This document shows, piece by piece, positions 53,655 through 62,893 of a DNA stretch of 64,000 bases (the first letter of the stretch is position 1; the number at the start of each line of letters is the position of its first letter). The DNA lies in assembly GCF_004283175.1 (NCBI RefSeq), contig NZ_RXNW01000003.1, positions 124,001-188,000 of the forward strand, in the 5' to 3' direction. Origin of the DNA: Legionella longbeachae (GTDB taxonomy: Bacteria > Pseudomonadota > Gammaproteobacteria > Legionellales > Legionellaceae). The position numbers were made by a program, and so were the translations under genes. The notes beneath the pieces are model-generated. The model saw nothing but the letters and a program-made list of their open reading frames with translations, did not search any database and had not been told where the DNA came from.

Positions 53655-54023
53655 ATGGTGATTCGTTTCGGTTTTTATATAGTAGTTTTGTTGATTTTCC
53701 AGATATCAGCGTATGCTGAAAGCCACCACCCACAGGAATTTTTAAAATCAATTAATGGAACTAAAAATGAAGGAGAACAAATTTATAACCATTTCTGTGT
53801 GAATTGTCATGCAAAAAAGCCTTTAATTTCTATAGGTGCGCCAAGAATTGGTGAAAAGGACGATTGGGAAACGCGCTTAAAGCAAGGGATAAGCATTCTT
53901 TTTAAACATACAAACGAAGGTTTGAATGCAATGCCCCCTAGAGGTGGATGCTTTGAATGCACTGATAACCAGCTCATGTTAGCGATTCAATACATGCTAC
54001 CTAAACATTCTGAACAAGAATGA
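53655..54023 (+). CDS. Cytochrome c5-family protein
   Basis: This is a small periplasmic electron carrier of 122 residues with one heme. The signal peptide is cut near AYA. The heme motif is Cys48-x-x-Cys51-His52 (CVNCH). The axial methionine is probably Met93 in NAMPPRGGC. A second cysteine pair, Cys99 and Cys102 (GGCFEC), is the disulfide that marks the c5 class. It is probably a soluble carrier near an oxidase. It stands alone, with AGGAG 8-9 bases before its ATG. Confidence 0.9.
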   Translation: MVIRFGFYIVVLLIFQISAYAESHHPQEFLKSINGTKNEGEQIYNHFCVNCHAKKPLISIGAPRIGEKDDWETRLKQGISILFKHTNEGLNAMPPRGGCFECTDNQLMLAIQYMLPKHSEQE

Positions 54024-54082
54024 TTTACCTCTACATTAGTTCATAAAAAACACAAAAAAGCAAAAAAAATTACAAAAAAACC

Positions 54083-54109
54083 TAAACCTATTTTTAAAAC
54101 TCCCGATAA
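54083..54109 (+). promoter_or_regulatory. Sigma-28-type promoter of the second EnhA-like gene
   Basis: TAAACCTA at 54083-54090, 11 bases, then CCCGATAA at 54102-54109. The -10 box matches the FliA consensus at seven of eight positions. The -35 box matches only its first five-position core partly (TAAA, then the final T-rich half is weaker). Spacing is exact. It lies 27 nt before the GTG start. A worse match than the flgM site, but in the same block of the window. Confidence 0.65.
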
Positions 54110-54136
54110 ATAAGATAAACAAGAGGGAGAAATAAA

Positions 54137-54694
54137 GTGAAAAAATATCTCGTGTTAGTTCCAGTATGTGCATTAGCTGCATCTTGTGCTTCTATGGATC
54201 GATCAGTGCCTATTGTGGATGACGCAGGTTATACTCACTATACAATGAGCATGGGTGCTGATCAGAAAGGGGCTAATTATTTTCCAGTGAAAAGAGAAGC
54301 AACTGGAAAAAAAGTTATCGTATTTGATCCAAAAGCAACGGCATGGGCCGCTTACGATAAAGATGGGAATCGGGTGAACACTGGCAGTGCTTCCGGGGGT
54401 AAGGACTTTTGTGAAGATGAAGGCAAGCCCTGCCATACAGTTACAGGAACCTTTAGTATTTACTCCAAGAAAGGTGAGGATTGTACCTCTAGTATTTATC
54501 CTCTTGAAACTCATGGAGGGGCGAGAATGCCATATTGCATGCATTTCCATGGAGGATATTCTATCCATGCTGCATACGAAGTACCCAATTACAACGCAAG
54601 CCATGGCTGCATTCGGGTTTTGCCGAGTGCCGCAAAATGGCTAAATGAAGATTTTGCTGATATAGGAACAACGGTAATTGTAAAACCCTATTAA
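54137..54694 (+). CDS. Second EnhA-type L,D-transpeptidase lipoprotein
   Basis: This is a 185-residue predicted envelope lipoprotein with a YkuD catalytic domain. The lipobox is AASC (Cys17). The active site is SHGCIR with His156 and Cys158. Cysteines 92/99 and 116/134 pair up with those of the copy at 9133. Long shared blocks show the two are paralogues, and this copy lacks the longer C-terminal tail of the first. The start is GTG at 54137 with AGAGGGAG upstream. A sigma-28-type promoter precedes it, so it may follow the flagellar regulon, unlike the 9133 copy, which follows ettA. A clear terminator ends it. Confidence 0.88.
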   Translation: MKKYLVLVPVCALAASCASMDRSVPIVDDAGYTHYTMSMGADQKGANYFPVKREATGKKVIVFDPKATAWAAYDKDGNRVNTGSASGGKDFCEDEGKPCHTVTGTFSIYSKKGEDCTSSIYPLETHGGARMPYCMHFHGGYSIHAAYEVPNYNASHGCIRVLPSAAKWLNEDFADIGTTVIVKPY

Positions 54695-54727
54695 TACACT
54701 AAATTAATAACATGGTTATCTCCTATT

Positions 54728-54752
54728 GCCCTGCAAATGCAGGGCTTTTTTA
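54728..54752 (+). terminator. Rho-independent terminator
   Basis: GCCCTGC 54728-54734 pairs with GCAGGGC 54739-54745 around AAAT, followed by TTTTTTA. It lies 34 bp past the EnhA-like stop codon and is the cleanest terminator in the window. Confidence 0.92.
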
Positions 54753-54939
54753 TTTTTAAAAAAGCAGAAACACTTATTGACACATCACAAGCTGAACTTC
54801 CCTAATTCTGACACCCTATTTATTCATATTTTTTTGTGGTGAATTTGCATGGACTCTACTGATTTTTAACACGAACAACTTGCTAATAACCGATCTGGCA
54901 TTTACTATCATATTTTTTTAAATCGGATCTGATTAAGTT

Positions 54940-55707
54940 ATGATTCTATGTATTGATGTTGGAAACTCACATATTTATGGCGGTGTTTTTGATGGCGATG
55001 AGATAAAGTTGCGTTTTCGCCATACATCTAAGATAAGTACGTCAGATGAATTGGGTATTTTTTTAAAAAGTGTCTTGCGAGAAAATAATTGTTTACCAGA
55101 ATCAATTAAACAAATCGGTATTTGTTCTGTTGTTCCTCAAATCGACTATTCTTTGCGCTCGGCCTGTGTCAAGTATTTTTCTATAGAACCCTTTTTATTA
55201 CAAGCAGGAGTTAAAACAGGATTAAATATCAAGTACCGTAATCCTGTGGAAGTTGGGGCCGATAGAATTGCCAATGCAATTGCCACTACCCATCTTTATC
55301 CCAATCAAAATGTGGTTGTTATTGATTTTGGTACGGCAACTACTATTTGTGTGATTAGTGCACAAAAAGCCTATATGGGAGGAGCCATTTTACCCGGAGT
55401 TAGACTTTCTGTAGATGCTTTATCAAAAAATACTGCCAAATTGCCAGCAGTGGAGATAATAAAAATTGAGAACTCAATAGGACGATCAACGATTGAGAGC
55501 ATACAGTCTGGCGTTTATTATGGTGTTCTTGGAGCTTGTCGTGAGCTGATTGAACGTATGACCCAAGAGGTTTTTGGTGCAGAAAAGACGCTGGTTTTAG
55601 CTACTGGAGGATTTGCGTCATTATTCGAGAAGCAAGGCCTATACGATCATTTAGTTCCAGATCTGGTACTTCAAGGAATACGCTTAGCTGCATTGATGAA
55701 TAATTGA
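54940..55707 (+). CDS. coaX: Type III pantothenate kinase
   Basis: CoaX phosphorylates pantothenate in the first step of CoA synthesis. It belongs to the ASKHA fold. LCIDVGNSHIYGGVFDG at the N-terminus binds phosphate; RNPVEVGADRIANAIAT near 98 carries the catalytic Asp; VVIDFGTATTICVIS near 124 and MGGAILPGVRLSVDAL near 146 are typical. The length, 255 residues, is standard. It is rightward and followed by 343 bp before mraZ. Confidence 0.95.
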   Translation: MILCIDVGNSHIYGGVFDGDEIKLRFRHTSKISTSDELGIFLKSVLRENNCLPESIKQIGICSVVPQIDYSLRSACVKYFSIEPFLLQAGVKTGLNIKYRNPVEVGADRIANAIATTHLYPNQNVVVIDFGTATTICVISAQKAYMGGAILPGVRLSVDALSKNTAKLPAVEIIKIENSIGRSTIESIQSGVYYGVLGACRELIERMTQEVFGAEKTLVLATGGFASLFEKQGLYDHLVPDLVLQGIRLAALMNN

Positions 55708-55947
55708 TTTTGATAAGTTGTTTTCCTGGTTCTTAAGAAGGCAAGGAAGCTTTCCCGAAAACAAATACATAAACAAATACATAGTTAATTACTTTAAATC
55801 CTATAATCTACCCTTTTTTAAATCCGCTATTTAAAACCCACTTTTATTTAATATTTTGAATTTGCTCATTATTTTACTATATAGATTTTTTTTTAATCGC
55901 TTATTTTAATTTCATTAAATAAATTACTTAAAAAGCAATTTTTTATC

Positions 55948-55977
55948 TTGACGCATGGAGAAATGTGTTTCTATAGT
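55948..55977 (+). promoter_or_regulatory. Sigma-70-type promoter of the mraZ cluster
   Basis: TTGACG at 55948-55953 and TATAGT at 55972-55977 are spaced by 18 bases. The transcript would start near 55984, just at the first GTGGAG repeat. This is a good match to a housekeeping promoter. Confidence 0.75.
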
Positions 55978-55985
55978 GTATAAAA

Positions 55986-56022
55986 GTGGAGTAAAATAAT
56001 AAAAAAGTGGAGAATTGTGGAG
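55986..56022 (+). promoter_or_regulatory. MraZ-type repeat operator (GTGGAG x3)
   Basis: GTGGAG occurs at 55986, 56007 and 56017, that is with steps of 21 and 10 bases. TGGAG also occurs at 55956. Repeats of TGGG-like boxes at 10-bp steps are the known binding site of MraZ, which represses its own operon in E. coli. Here the box reads GTGGAG. The position just after the likely transcription start fits repression. Confidence 0.75.
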
Positions 56023-56050
56023 GAATAAAAACCTTCACATACAGAAAAGC

Positions 56051-56509
56051 ATGTTTCGGGGAATCAATGCCATTACTATCGATACAAAAGGACGCTTGGC
56101 CATTCCAACGCGTTATCGAGCGGCATTGGGGGCTGATGAAAAAATTCCTTTAGTAGTGACTATTGATACCGAAGAAACATGCTTATTGCTGTATACAGCA
56201 GCTCAGTGGCAAATCATTGAAAATAATTTGCAAAAACTACCTAGTTTTAATGCCGCTGCACGAAGAATACAACGTTTATTGATTGGTCATGCAACTGATG
56301 TCGAAGTAGATACAAATGGACGCGTGTTGCTGCCAACAGTTTTGAGAAATTACGCGCAGTTGGAAAAAGATGTAGTGATGATAGGCCAAGGTAATAAATT
56401 TGAAGTCTGGAATAAAGATATTTGGGAAACTCGGCGGGAACAATGGTTGGCTGAGGAAAGCTCTGGAACTTCTGGTTTACCCGATGAAATGAAAACGTTT
56501 TCTTTGTAA
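56051..56509 (+). CDS. mraZ: Transcriptional regulator MraZ
   Basis: MraZ is a ring-forming AbrB-like DNA-binding protein that represses the division and cell-wall cluster. It has two copies of its domain: [22 protein letters not shown] near the N-terminus and [37 protein letters not shown] near 80-115. The length of 152 residues from the ATG at 56051 equals the E. coli protein. A TTG frame start at 56015 would add twelve residues that fall in the repeat site. rsmH starts on its stop codon. Confidence 0.95.
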   Translation: MFRGINAITIDTKGRLAIPTRYRAALGADEKIPLVVTIDTEETCLLLYTAAQWQIIENNLQKLPSFNAAARRIQRLLIGHATDVEVDTNGRVLLPTVLRNYAQLEKDVVMIGQGNKFEVWNKDIWETRREQWLAEESSGTSGLPDEMKTFSL

Positions 56510-57447
56510 TGGAAACAAATATGGCAACACATCAATCCGTATTATTACACGAATCAATAACAGGCTTAGCTATCAAAAGCGATGGTATTTATTTTGATGG
56601 CACTTTTGGACGAGGCGGCCATAGCAAGGAGATTTTGCGTTTTTTAAATGAAGAAGGTCGTTTGTACGCTATAGATAAAGACTTGGATGCCATCATGTAC
56701 GCCAAGGAGCATTTTGACCAAGATAAACGGTTTCACATATTTCAAGGCTCCTATGCAAAAATCGAACAATTTGCAACTGAAGCGGGTGTATTGGGAATGG
56801 TAGATGGAATTTTACTTGATCTAGGGGTTTCTTCACCACAACTAGACAATCCTGAAAGGGGGTTTAGTTTTATGCAGCAAGGTCCATTGGACATGCGTAT
56901 GGATAGATCTCAACCAATGAGTGCAGCACGTTTTGTTAACGAAGCTGAAACCGATGAAATGACCTCTGTTTTCAAACTTTATGGGGAAGAACGCTTTGCT
57001 GGAAGAATAGCAAAAGCAATTGTTACAGCACGAAATATAGCCCCGATTACTACAACTTTGCAATTAGCAGAAATTGTAAAAGAAGCAAATCCCAAATGGG
57101 AAAAACACAAACATCCTGCAACTCGGGTATTTCAAGCAATTCGGATTTATGTCAATCAAGAACTCAATGATTTAGAGCGCTGTTTGGAGCAATGCATACA
57201 TGTTTTGGCGCCTAAAGGCAGATTGGTAGTGATTAGTTTTCACTCCCTTGAAGATCGAATTGTCAAACAGTTTATGAAAAATAAAGAAGAAGGCGCTAAA
57301 CCACCTCCTGAGGTACCTATACGTTATAAAGAATTAAAAACAAATTTTAAAAGAATAGGTAAAGCCATAATGCCGCAACAAAATGAAATAAGTGAGAACG
57401 TCAGGGCTCGAAGTGCAGTACTTAGAATAGGGGAGAAATTAGCATGA
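56509..57447 (+). CDS. rsmH: 16S rRNA (cytosine(1402)-N(4))-methyltransferase
   Basis: RsmH (formerly MraW) methylates C1402 of 16S rRNA. The SAM site begins [14 protein letters not shown] near residue 30. [33 protein letters not shown] near 103-135 is highly diagnostic. [12 protein letters not shown] near 245 and [12 protein letters not shown] at the end are conserved. The length is 312 residues. The ATG at 56509 overlaps the mraZ stop codon (TAATG); ATG at 56521 is an alternative with GGAAA before it. ftsL overlaps its end. Confidence 0.96.
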   Translation: METNMATHQSVLLHESITGLAIKSDGIYFDGTFGRGGHSKEILRFLNEEGRLYAIDKDLDAIMYAKEHFDQDKRFHIFQGSYAKIEQFATEAGVLGMVDGILLDLGVSSPQLDNPERGFSFMQQGPLDMRMDRSQPMSAARFVNEAETDEMTSVFKLYGEERFAGRIAKAIVTARNIAPITTTLQLAEIVKEANPKWEKHKHPATRVFQAIRIYVNQELNDLERCLEQCIHVLAPKGRLVVISFHSLEDRIVKQFMKNKEEGAKPPPEVPIRYKELKTNFKRIGKAIMPQQNEISENVRARSAVLRIGEKLA

Positions 57448-57788
57448 ACGCTGCAGCGAAAGTGATCAACCAAGAGGGTACTTTATTTCATGGTCAATTG
57501 GCAGATATACATATGTCTAAATCATTATACATGCTGATTATTTTATTAATATCTGTATTGATAAGTGCATTGGCTGTTGTTTACAGTACTAATTCATACC
57601 GTGTAACTTTAAATCAAGTAGAGCAACAAGAACAGTTTACCCACTATTTACAGTTGCAATGGGGCCAATTGCTTCTGGAGCAAGCGAGCTTGGCTACTCC
57701 AGCCCGGGTAGCAGATTTAGCTAGTGATAAGTTACAAATGGTTTTACCAACATCTAAAAATAGTTACTGGTTGCAAGCTCAGCAGTAG
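57444..57788 (+). CDS. ftsL: Cell division protein FtsL
   Basis: FtsL is a bitopic inner-membrane protein that with FtsB and FtsQ signals to FtsWI at the septum. A cytosolic N-terminus of about 30 residues precedes one transmembrane helix ([21 protein letters not shown], about 29-49) and then a coiled-coil periplasmic part (about 52-100) ending before a short tail. The length is 114 residues. The start overlaps the rsmH stop codon by 4 bp (ATGA). Order and size identify it more than sequence, as FtsL is poorly conserved. Confidence 0.9.
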   Translation: MNAAAKVINQEGTLFHGQLADIHMSKSLYMLIILLISVLISALAVVYSTNSYRVTLNQVEQQEQFTHYLQLQWGQLLLEQASLATPARVADLASDKLQMVLPTSKNSYWLQAQQ

Positions 57789-57842
57789 AAGTTTTTGTTG
57801 CAAACGAGTACCATTGCTACTGGTAATAAATGGTAGATATCC

Positions 57843-59510
57843 ATGAAAAAATCAACCCATCTTAATCGACTTATCATTGTATCTGCTTTCTTTTCGTTGC
57901 TTTTAGTTATTTTGGTTTTGCGAATGGTTGATTTAACCGTTCTTCATCGACAATTTCTTCAAGGCCAGGGTAATGCGCGAAGTTTACGGGTAGTAGATAT
58001 TCCGGCTCATAGAGGGATGATCATGGATAGGAATGGTACTCCTTTGGCAATTAGTACCCCTGTAGAGTCAGTCTGGGTTAATCCCAAGGAGTTTGCGCCA
58101 GACAAAGAGCAATTTATGTCATTGGCAGCGTATTTAAATTTTACTCCCCAGCAATTAAGCCGCAAAATAGTAGACGCTGAAAATAAAGAATTAGAGTTTG
58201 TTTACTTACAAAGACAATTACCACCTCCTTTAGCGAAGCAAATAAAGGCACTTAAGATTCCGGGTGTTAATTTTCAAAAAGAATTTAAACGTTATTATCC
58301 TGATTCCGACAGCATTTCGCAGTTGGTGGGTTTTACAAACGTCGATGATCAGGGGTTAGAGGGCATAGAGCTAGCTTATCAAGACTGGTTAAAAGGTGTT
58401 GTGGGTAAAAAGAGAGTAATTAAAGATCGTTTGGGTCGAATTATTGACGAATTAGGAGTAATTAAAGAGCCACGCCCTGGACGTGATATGACTTTAAGTA
58501 TTGATAGGCGATTGCAGTATTTAGCGTACAGTGAGTTGGGCAAAACTGTAGAAGAGTTTGCTGCAAAATCCGGTTCTGTAGTTGTCGTCGACACTGAAAA
58601 CGGTGAAATTTTAGCCATGGCTAATGTCCCTTCCTATAATCCAAATTCACGTGGTCGTTATGACAAAGATACTTACAGAAATAGGGCGGTTACAGATACA
58701 TTTGAGCCAGGTTCCGTAATCAAAACGTTCAGTATAGCAAGTGCCTTAGAAACGGGATTGTTTAAACCTTCAACTATTATAGATACAAATCCTAGCTGGA
58801 TGGTTGTTCATGGCCATGCGGTACGTGACATCCATAATTATGGTGTTTTGGATGTGACGGGGGTATTACAACACTCGAGTAATGTCGGGGTAACAAAAAT
58901 GGTTTTGGCAAGCCCTCCAGAACAACTAATCGGTCTATTGCAACGTTGTGGTTTTGGCCAACGCACAGAAAGTACCTATCCTGGCGAAAGTGAAGGTGGA
59001 ATTGTTAACGCCAAAGATGCTAATCCTTTCGTTTTGGCCACTTTAAGTTTTGGTTATGGACTGTCTGTTACCGCATTACAATTGGCAAAGGCCAATATGA
59101 TTTTTGCAAATCAAGGAAAACTGATTCCAGTGACTTTGCTGCATAATGATCCTCCCACTCCTGGAGTACAAGTCATAAAACCGGAAACAGCACAACAGGT
59201 TCTAAATATGATGGAAGCGGTTATGAAGGATGGGACGGGTCGAGCTGCAAAAGTACCTGGGTATCGTGTAGCCGGGAAAACCGGAACAGCGCGCGTAGCA
59301 GGAAAAGATGGATATAAGGATAAAAAATATACCGCTAGTTTTGTAGGTATTGCACCTGTTTCAAAACCTAAATTTGTTGTGGTTGTTATAATCCATGAAC
59401 CCTCCCGAAAAGGATATTATGCTGCCGCTGTTGCTGCTCCTTTGTTTACAAAAGTCATGTCAGGGGCATTGAGGCTGTTTAATATACCTACGGATGAGTT
59501 AGTGGGGTAA
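57843..59510 (+). CDS. ftsI: Septal penicillin-binding protein 3 (FtsI)
   Basis: FtsI is the transpeptidase that crosslinks septal peptidoglycan. One N-terminal helix (about residues 9-29) anchors it. The dimerisation/PBP domain follows (RGMIMDRNGTPLAIS near 56). The transpeptidase has SxxK in FEPGSVIKTF near residue 291, SSN in HSSNVGVTK near 345, and KTGTA near 479. The length, 555 residues, is close to the E. coli 588. 54 bp separate it from ftsL. A 258-bp gap follows before murE, wider than usual. Confidence 0.95.
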   Translation: MKKSTHLNRLIIVSAFFSLLLVILVLRMVDLTVLHRQFLQGQGNARSLRVVDIPAHRGMIMDRNGTPLAISTPVESVWVNPKEFAPDKEQFMSLAAYLNFTPQQLSRKIVDAENKELEFVYLQRQLPPPLAKQIKALKIPGVNFQKEFKRYYPDSDSISQLVGFTNVDDQGLEGIELAYQDWLKGVVGKKRVIKDRLGRIIDELGVIKEPRPGRDMTLSIDRRLQYLAYSELGKTVEEFAAKSGSVVVVDTENGEILAMANVPSYNPNSRGRYDKDTYRNRAVTDTFEPGSVIKTFSIASALETGLFKPSTIIDTNPSWMVVHGHAVRDIHNYGVLDVTGVLQHSSNVGVTKMVLASPPEQLIGLLQRCGFGQRTESTYPGESEGGIVNAKDANPFVLATLSFGYGLSVTALQLAKANMIFANQGKLIPVTLLHNDPPTPGVQVIKPETAQQVLNMMEAVMKDGTGRAAKVPGYRVAGKTGTARVAGKDGYKDKKYTASFVGIAPVSKPKFVVVVIIHEPSRKGYYAAAVAAPLFTKVMSGALRLFNIPTDELVG

Positions 59511-59768
59511 ATTGGATCTGATCCGCGCAGGCGAGAATTTATTTACAACAGTGGCACAGTGCTGTATAAAAAATAGCCCCTCATCATTCTTAGAAAGACT
59601 ACGTGGATGGATAAACAATCGAATCTTTATTTTCGAATCGATTGGACTAAGAGCGCTGCTTTTGACTTGAACCCTCCCAGTCGATGTCCCGTGGCATGTC
59701 CTAAGGCTCCAATGATGGAGTGGGATTTCTGGATTAAGATGCTGGTTATATAACAATTAGGAACATTA
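59511..59768. repeat. Gap in the cluster with REP-like fragment
   Basis: This gap lies between ftsI and murE, genes that normally abut. It contains CCGCGCAGGCGAGAA near 59523 and TCGATGTCCCGTGGC near 59681, the latter resembling the fragment at 47644. A worn dispersed repeat inserted here is a fair reading. No gene is supported. Confidence 0.5.
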
Positions 59769-61220
59769 ATGAAACTCTCACAATTATTGAAACCTTGGAT
59801 GAAACAATCGATAATGGATTGTCTGATTACGGGGCTGGAAAATGACAGCCGCCGAATTCATCCAGGAGATTTGTTTATAGCCTATGCAGGTGCTGCAGCT
59901 GATGGTCGTTTATTTATAGATAATGCGGTTAGTTCTGGAGCGGTTGCAGTTGCTTATGATCCGGCTGATTTTCCTTTAAACTGCGTACTCCCTGAATCTG
60001 TTCCTTGTATTCCCGTACCAGAGTTATCAACACAACTTCCTAATATTGCAAAACAGTTTTATGATAATCCAGCATGTTTTTTAAACATAACCGGAGTAAC
60101 AGGTACTAATGGAAAAACAACAATTGCCTATCAACTTGCTCAAGCACATCATTTACTAGGTCAAAAAGCTGCCTATATAGGTACTATTGGTCAAGGTAAT
60201 GTGAATGAATTGCGACTGGTGGATAATACAACTCCCGACTCTTTGTGTTTACAGAAATTATTGCATCAATATAAGAGTCAGGATATGCGGCAAGTATGTA
60301 TGGAGGTGTCCTCTCATGCACTGGCACAACATCGCGTTGATGCCCTTGAATTTAATCAAGCTATATTTACTAACTTAACTTTAGATCATTTAGATTATCA
60401 TCATAGTATGGAAAACTATGCCAGGGCAAAGTCATTATTATTCGCCAGAGAGTCCCTGGAGTGGGCAATTATCAATCAAGATGATGCCTATCATAAGATT
60501 ATGGCTGCTGCAATTAAACCGCAAGTAAAAAAATTAACTTATGGAATACATCAGGATTGTGATGTTAGAGCTAAAAACTGGTCTATGGATATTTATGGCA
60601 CGGAGATTGAAGTACACTCGCCTTGGGGGAAGCATCACATAAAAATAAAATCTTTAGGGCAATTTAATATTTATAATAGCCTGGCAATATTTAGTAGTTT
60701 ATTGGCCGCTAATTATATCCCTGAACAAGTAGTTGATGTAATGGCCCAATTAAAAGCCGCACCAGGACGTATGGAAATTGTTGCCCATTCCCCGTATGTT
60801 TTGGTTGATTATGCTCATACGCCTGATGCTTTAGAGAACGCTTTAATGACTTTAAATCAATTGAAAAAAGGGCGTTTATGGGTAGTATTTGGTTGTGGCG
60901 GTGATAGGGATAAAACCAAAAGACCTATTATGGGGAAGGTTGCTGATAAGCTGGCGGATGAAATTGTTATTACAAGTGATAATCCACGCACCGAAGAGCC
61001 ACAAATAATTATCAATGAAATTTCAAAGGGTATTGCCCTATCTACTAAAGTAATTCAATTGGTAAATCGTGAGGAAGCAATTGCTTATGCTTTAGATAAA
61101 GCAGATGAAAACGACGTTATTCTAATTGCAGGAAAAGGGCATGAATCATATCAACAGATTGGTACTGTGAAACATCAATTTTCTGATCAAGATGTAGTAA
61201 GAAGTTTAATCCCGAAATAA
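59769..61220 (+). CDS. murE: UDP-MurNAc-Ala-Glu:meso-DAP ligase
   Basis: MurE adds meso-diaminopimelate to the peptidoglycan precursor. The Mur-ligase layout is clear: N-terminal domain with DSRRIHPGDLFIAYAG near residue 25, P-loop GVTGTNGKTT near 108-117, the TTPDS motif near 156 and the carbamylated-lysine region SMENYARAKSLLF near 215, and the C-terminal domain with VDYAHTPDALENAL near 345. DNPRTEEP near 402 marks DAP rather than lysine specificity. The length is 483 residues. It draws on DapD/DapE elsewhere in the window. The next gene faces it. Confidence 0.96.
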   Translation: MKLSQLLKPWMKQSIMDCLITGLENDSRRIHPGDLFIAYAGAAADGRLFIDNAVSSGAVAVAYDPADFPLNCVLPESVPCIPVPELSTQLPNIAKQFYDNPACFLNITGVTGTNGKTTIAYQLAQAHHLLGQKAAYIGTIGQGNVNELRLVDNTTPDSLCLQKLLHQYKSQDMRQVCMEVSSHALAQHRVDALEFNQAIFTNLTLDHLDYHHSMENYARAKSLLFARESLEWAIINQDDAYHKIMAAAIKPQVKKLTYGIHQDCDVRAKNWSMDIYGTEIEVHSPWGKHHIKIKSLGQFNIYNSLAIFSSLLAANYIPEQVVDVMAQLKAAPGRMEIVAHSPYVLVDYAHTPDALENALMTLNQLKKGRLWVVFGCGGDRDKTKRPIMGKVADKLADEIVITSDNPRTEEPQIIINEISKGIALSTKVIQLVNREEAIAYALDKADENDVILIAGKGHESYQQIGTVKHQFSDQDVVRSLIPK

Positions 61221-61246
61221 ATAATCATACGTGTGCTTTTGATTGC

Positions 61247-61280
61247 GCCTGAGCGATTCTACAGCGAATTTCGCTCAGGC
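61247..61280. terminator. Hairpin between murE and its convergent neighbour
   Basis: GCCTGAGCGA 61247-61256 is exactly complementary to TCGCTCAGGC 61271-61280, with an inner TTC/GAA pairing. It lies 27 bp after murE and 9 bp from the stop codon of the leftward gene, so it can serve both. Confidence 0.7.
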
Positions 61281-61288
61281 ATTGATTC

Positions 61289-61702
61289 TTAATGTGCTTG
61301 ATACATCAATTGTTTTAATTTCATTGGTGATATTTCATAAGATCCTGTGATAGCGATCGCCAAAACGTCCCTTTCACCAGATTCATAAACGCAAATTACA
61401 TCATTATTATATGAATCAGGCACGCCTATACCAGTCATTTTTGCTAAAATACTATTAGTTCTTTCTATAGTTTCGTTCTCTGAGTGTGCTTTTACTGGTC
61501 CAATGGCGAAGCTCCAATTTGAATCAGTGTTGTAATGGTTGTTTGCATAACCTATATAATAACCTCGATCAACTATGGTTGCTTTATTAATTCCTATTTT
61601 TTGGATTTCACTGAGATCAGGACATACCACATCTTGGGCAAAAGTAGATCCAGCACAAATTAATGCGGCTGTAAAAGAGGCTAACTTTGTTCCTAAAGAC
61701 AT
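61289..61702 (-). CDS. Small secreted protein (DUF4949-like)
   Basis: This is a 137-residue exported protein with a signal peptide (MSLGTKLASFTAALICAGSTFA, cut before QD). The mature part has a cysteine near the start (DVVCPDLSEIQKIG) and another near residue 105 (DVICVYESGE) that may pair. It reads NKATIVDRGYYIGYANNHYNTDSNWSFAIGPV, then ILAKMTGIGVPDSYN. This resembles a Legionella family I recall as DUF4949; no function is known. The ATG at 61702 follows AAGGAG by 8 bases. An earlier in-frame start at 61747 would mask the signal peptide. Confidence 0.75.
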   Translation of the reverse strand: MSLGTKLASFTAALICAGSTFAQDVVCPDLSEIQKIGINKATIVDRGYYIGYANNHYNTDSNWSFAIGPVKAHSENETIERTNSILAKMTGIGVPDSYNNDVICVYESGERDVLAIAITGSYEISPMKLKQLMYQAH

Positions 61703-61822
61703 TATAAATACTCCTTTATTTTTATAAAACCGGGTAGAGGTTATCATTTGATTTGCTGATTTACAATGAACTAAGTTAACTTTAATGACATTAAATACAA
61801 TTATGGCGCACTCTTTATTGGT

Positions 61823-62893
61823 TCACATACCCAATAAGAGTTTCGTTTTCTCATCACCAAGCGATTCCATAGAATACTGACAAAAATCATGACGGTTTTG
61901 ATGATGTTTACGTAATTCTATAAACGCCGATTTTATATCTGCAGCTTTTTTTAAATTCAATGTTTCTTCAATGGGGTTATAAAGGGATAACACTGATTCA
62001 TACCATAATTTATTTTTTTTCACATGAATGGTTTTTATCATCTGAGGGGTGAAAAATTGAGGTATGGGCAACTTCGCAATTTGGTGTAAAGATGCGCTAA
62101 CCATAGCTACAGCAGCATATTTTGCTTCAATACTGTGGCCTGCTATGTGTGGCGTACAAAGTACCGCTTTCTCAATAATACGGTTATCAATAGTTGGCTC
62201 ATTTAGATATACATCAGTACAATAAATCAAGGCCTTTGGATCATTAAGCAGGGCATTTTCATCGACAATTCCACCTCGTGCGGCGTTAATAATAATAGCC
62301 CCAGGCTTTAATTTATTTAGGAAGTTTTGATTGATTAACTGACGACTGGGGAAGGGTTGATTGTCATGTAGTTCTGCATGAATACAGATGAGATCAGTTT
62401 GATACAAATCCTCAAGAGAACAACTTTGAAAAATATTTGTTTCTCGCATGGCTTTCAAGGGATCATAGTGCAATACTTGAAAACCTGCCGCTTGCAATCG
62501 TGTAGAGACTTGGGTTCCGACCTTACCCAAACCAATTACACCCGCATTATAGCCTTGAATAAAATGGTGTTGCTCCAGAAAGGCAAGACAGGCAACAACA
62601 TAATCAGCAACAGCGCGAGCATTTGACCCTTTCGCATCTATGATTTGAATCTGTTTTGAGTTTAACCAGGCGTGATCGAGATGATCAGTGCCTGAACTTG
62701 CGGTAGCAACATACCTTATCGAATGATTTTCTAATAACGCTCGATTTACTTTAAGTGTAGAACGACAAAGAAGTACATCCTGTCCAACGAGTAAGTGAGC
62801 AAGTTCATTAGCATGGTTATAACGTATTAGGTTAAAAGGCTTAGGAAACGCTTGTTCTAGTCCGGGAAGGGTCGCATCGGCTAAAATGTTCAT
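61823..62893 (-). CDS. pdxB: Erythronate-4-phosphate dehydrogenase
   Basis: PdxB oxidises 4-phosphoerythronate in the second step of pyridoxal 5'-phosphate synthesis. It is a D-2-hydroxyacid dehydrogenase. [16 protein letters not shown] at the N-terminus, [11 protein letters not shown] near 82, [16 protein letters not shown] near 107, the NAD motif [11 protein letters not shown] near 135, [10 protein letters not shown] near 202 and [14 protein letters not shown] near 247 with the catalytic His are all present. The length, 356 residues, is slightly short of E. coli's 378. The start overlaps the M50 gene stop codon by 4 bp. Many PLP enzymes in the window (Kbl, GlyA, Alr, MetB) need its pathway. 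Confidence 0.92.
   Translation of the reverse strand: MNILADATLPGLEQAFPKPFNLIRYNHANELAHLLVGQDVLLCRSTLKVNRALLENHSIRYVATASSGTDHLDHAWLNSKQIQIIDAKGSNARAVADYVVACLAFLEQHHFIQGYNAGVIGLGKVGTQVSTRLQAAGFQVLHYDPLKAMRETNIFQSCSLEDLYQTDLICIHAELHDNQPFPSRQLINQNFLNKLKPGAIIINAARGGIVDENALLNDPKALIYCTDVYLNEPTIDNRIIEKAVLCTPHIAGHSIEAKYAAVAMVSASLHQIAKLPIPQFFTPQMIKTIHVKKNKLWYESVLSLYNPIEETLNLKKAADIKSAFIELRKHHQNRHDFCQYSMESLGDEKTKLLLGM

Larger units (their letters stand above)
55708..56050. other. Intergenic region upstream of mraZ
   Basis: The first 230 bp are very AT-rich with no clear structure. The last part holds the mra promoter and MraZ-type repeats, listed separately. No coding frame is supported. Confidence 0.5.

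Noticed and set aside
54203-54604. 133-residue frame antisense to the second EnhA-like gene
   Set aside because: The EnhA-like protein on the plus strand has a lipobox, catalytic motif and promoter. The antisense frame is a shadow with no features.
59499-59756. 85-residue minus-strand frame between ftsI and murE
   Set aside because: It lies across a REP-like fragment inside an operon on the other strand, overlaps the ftsI end and has no binding site.
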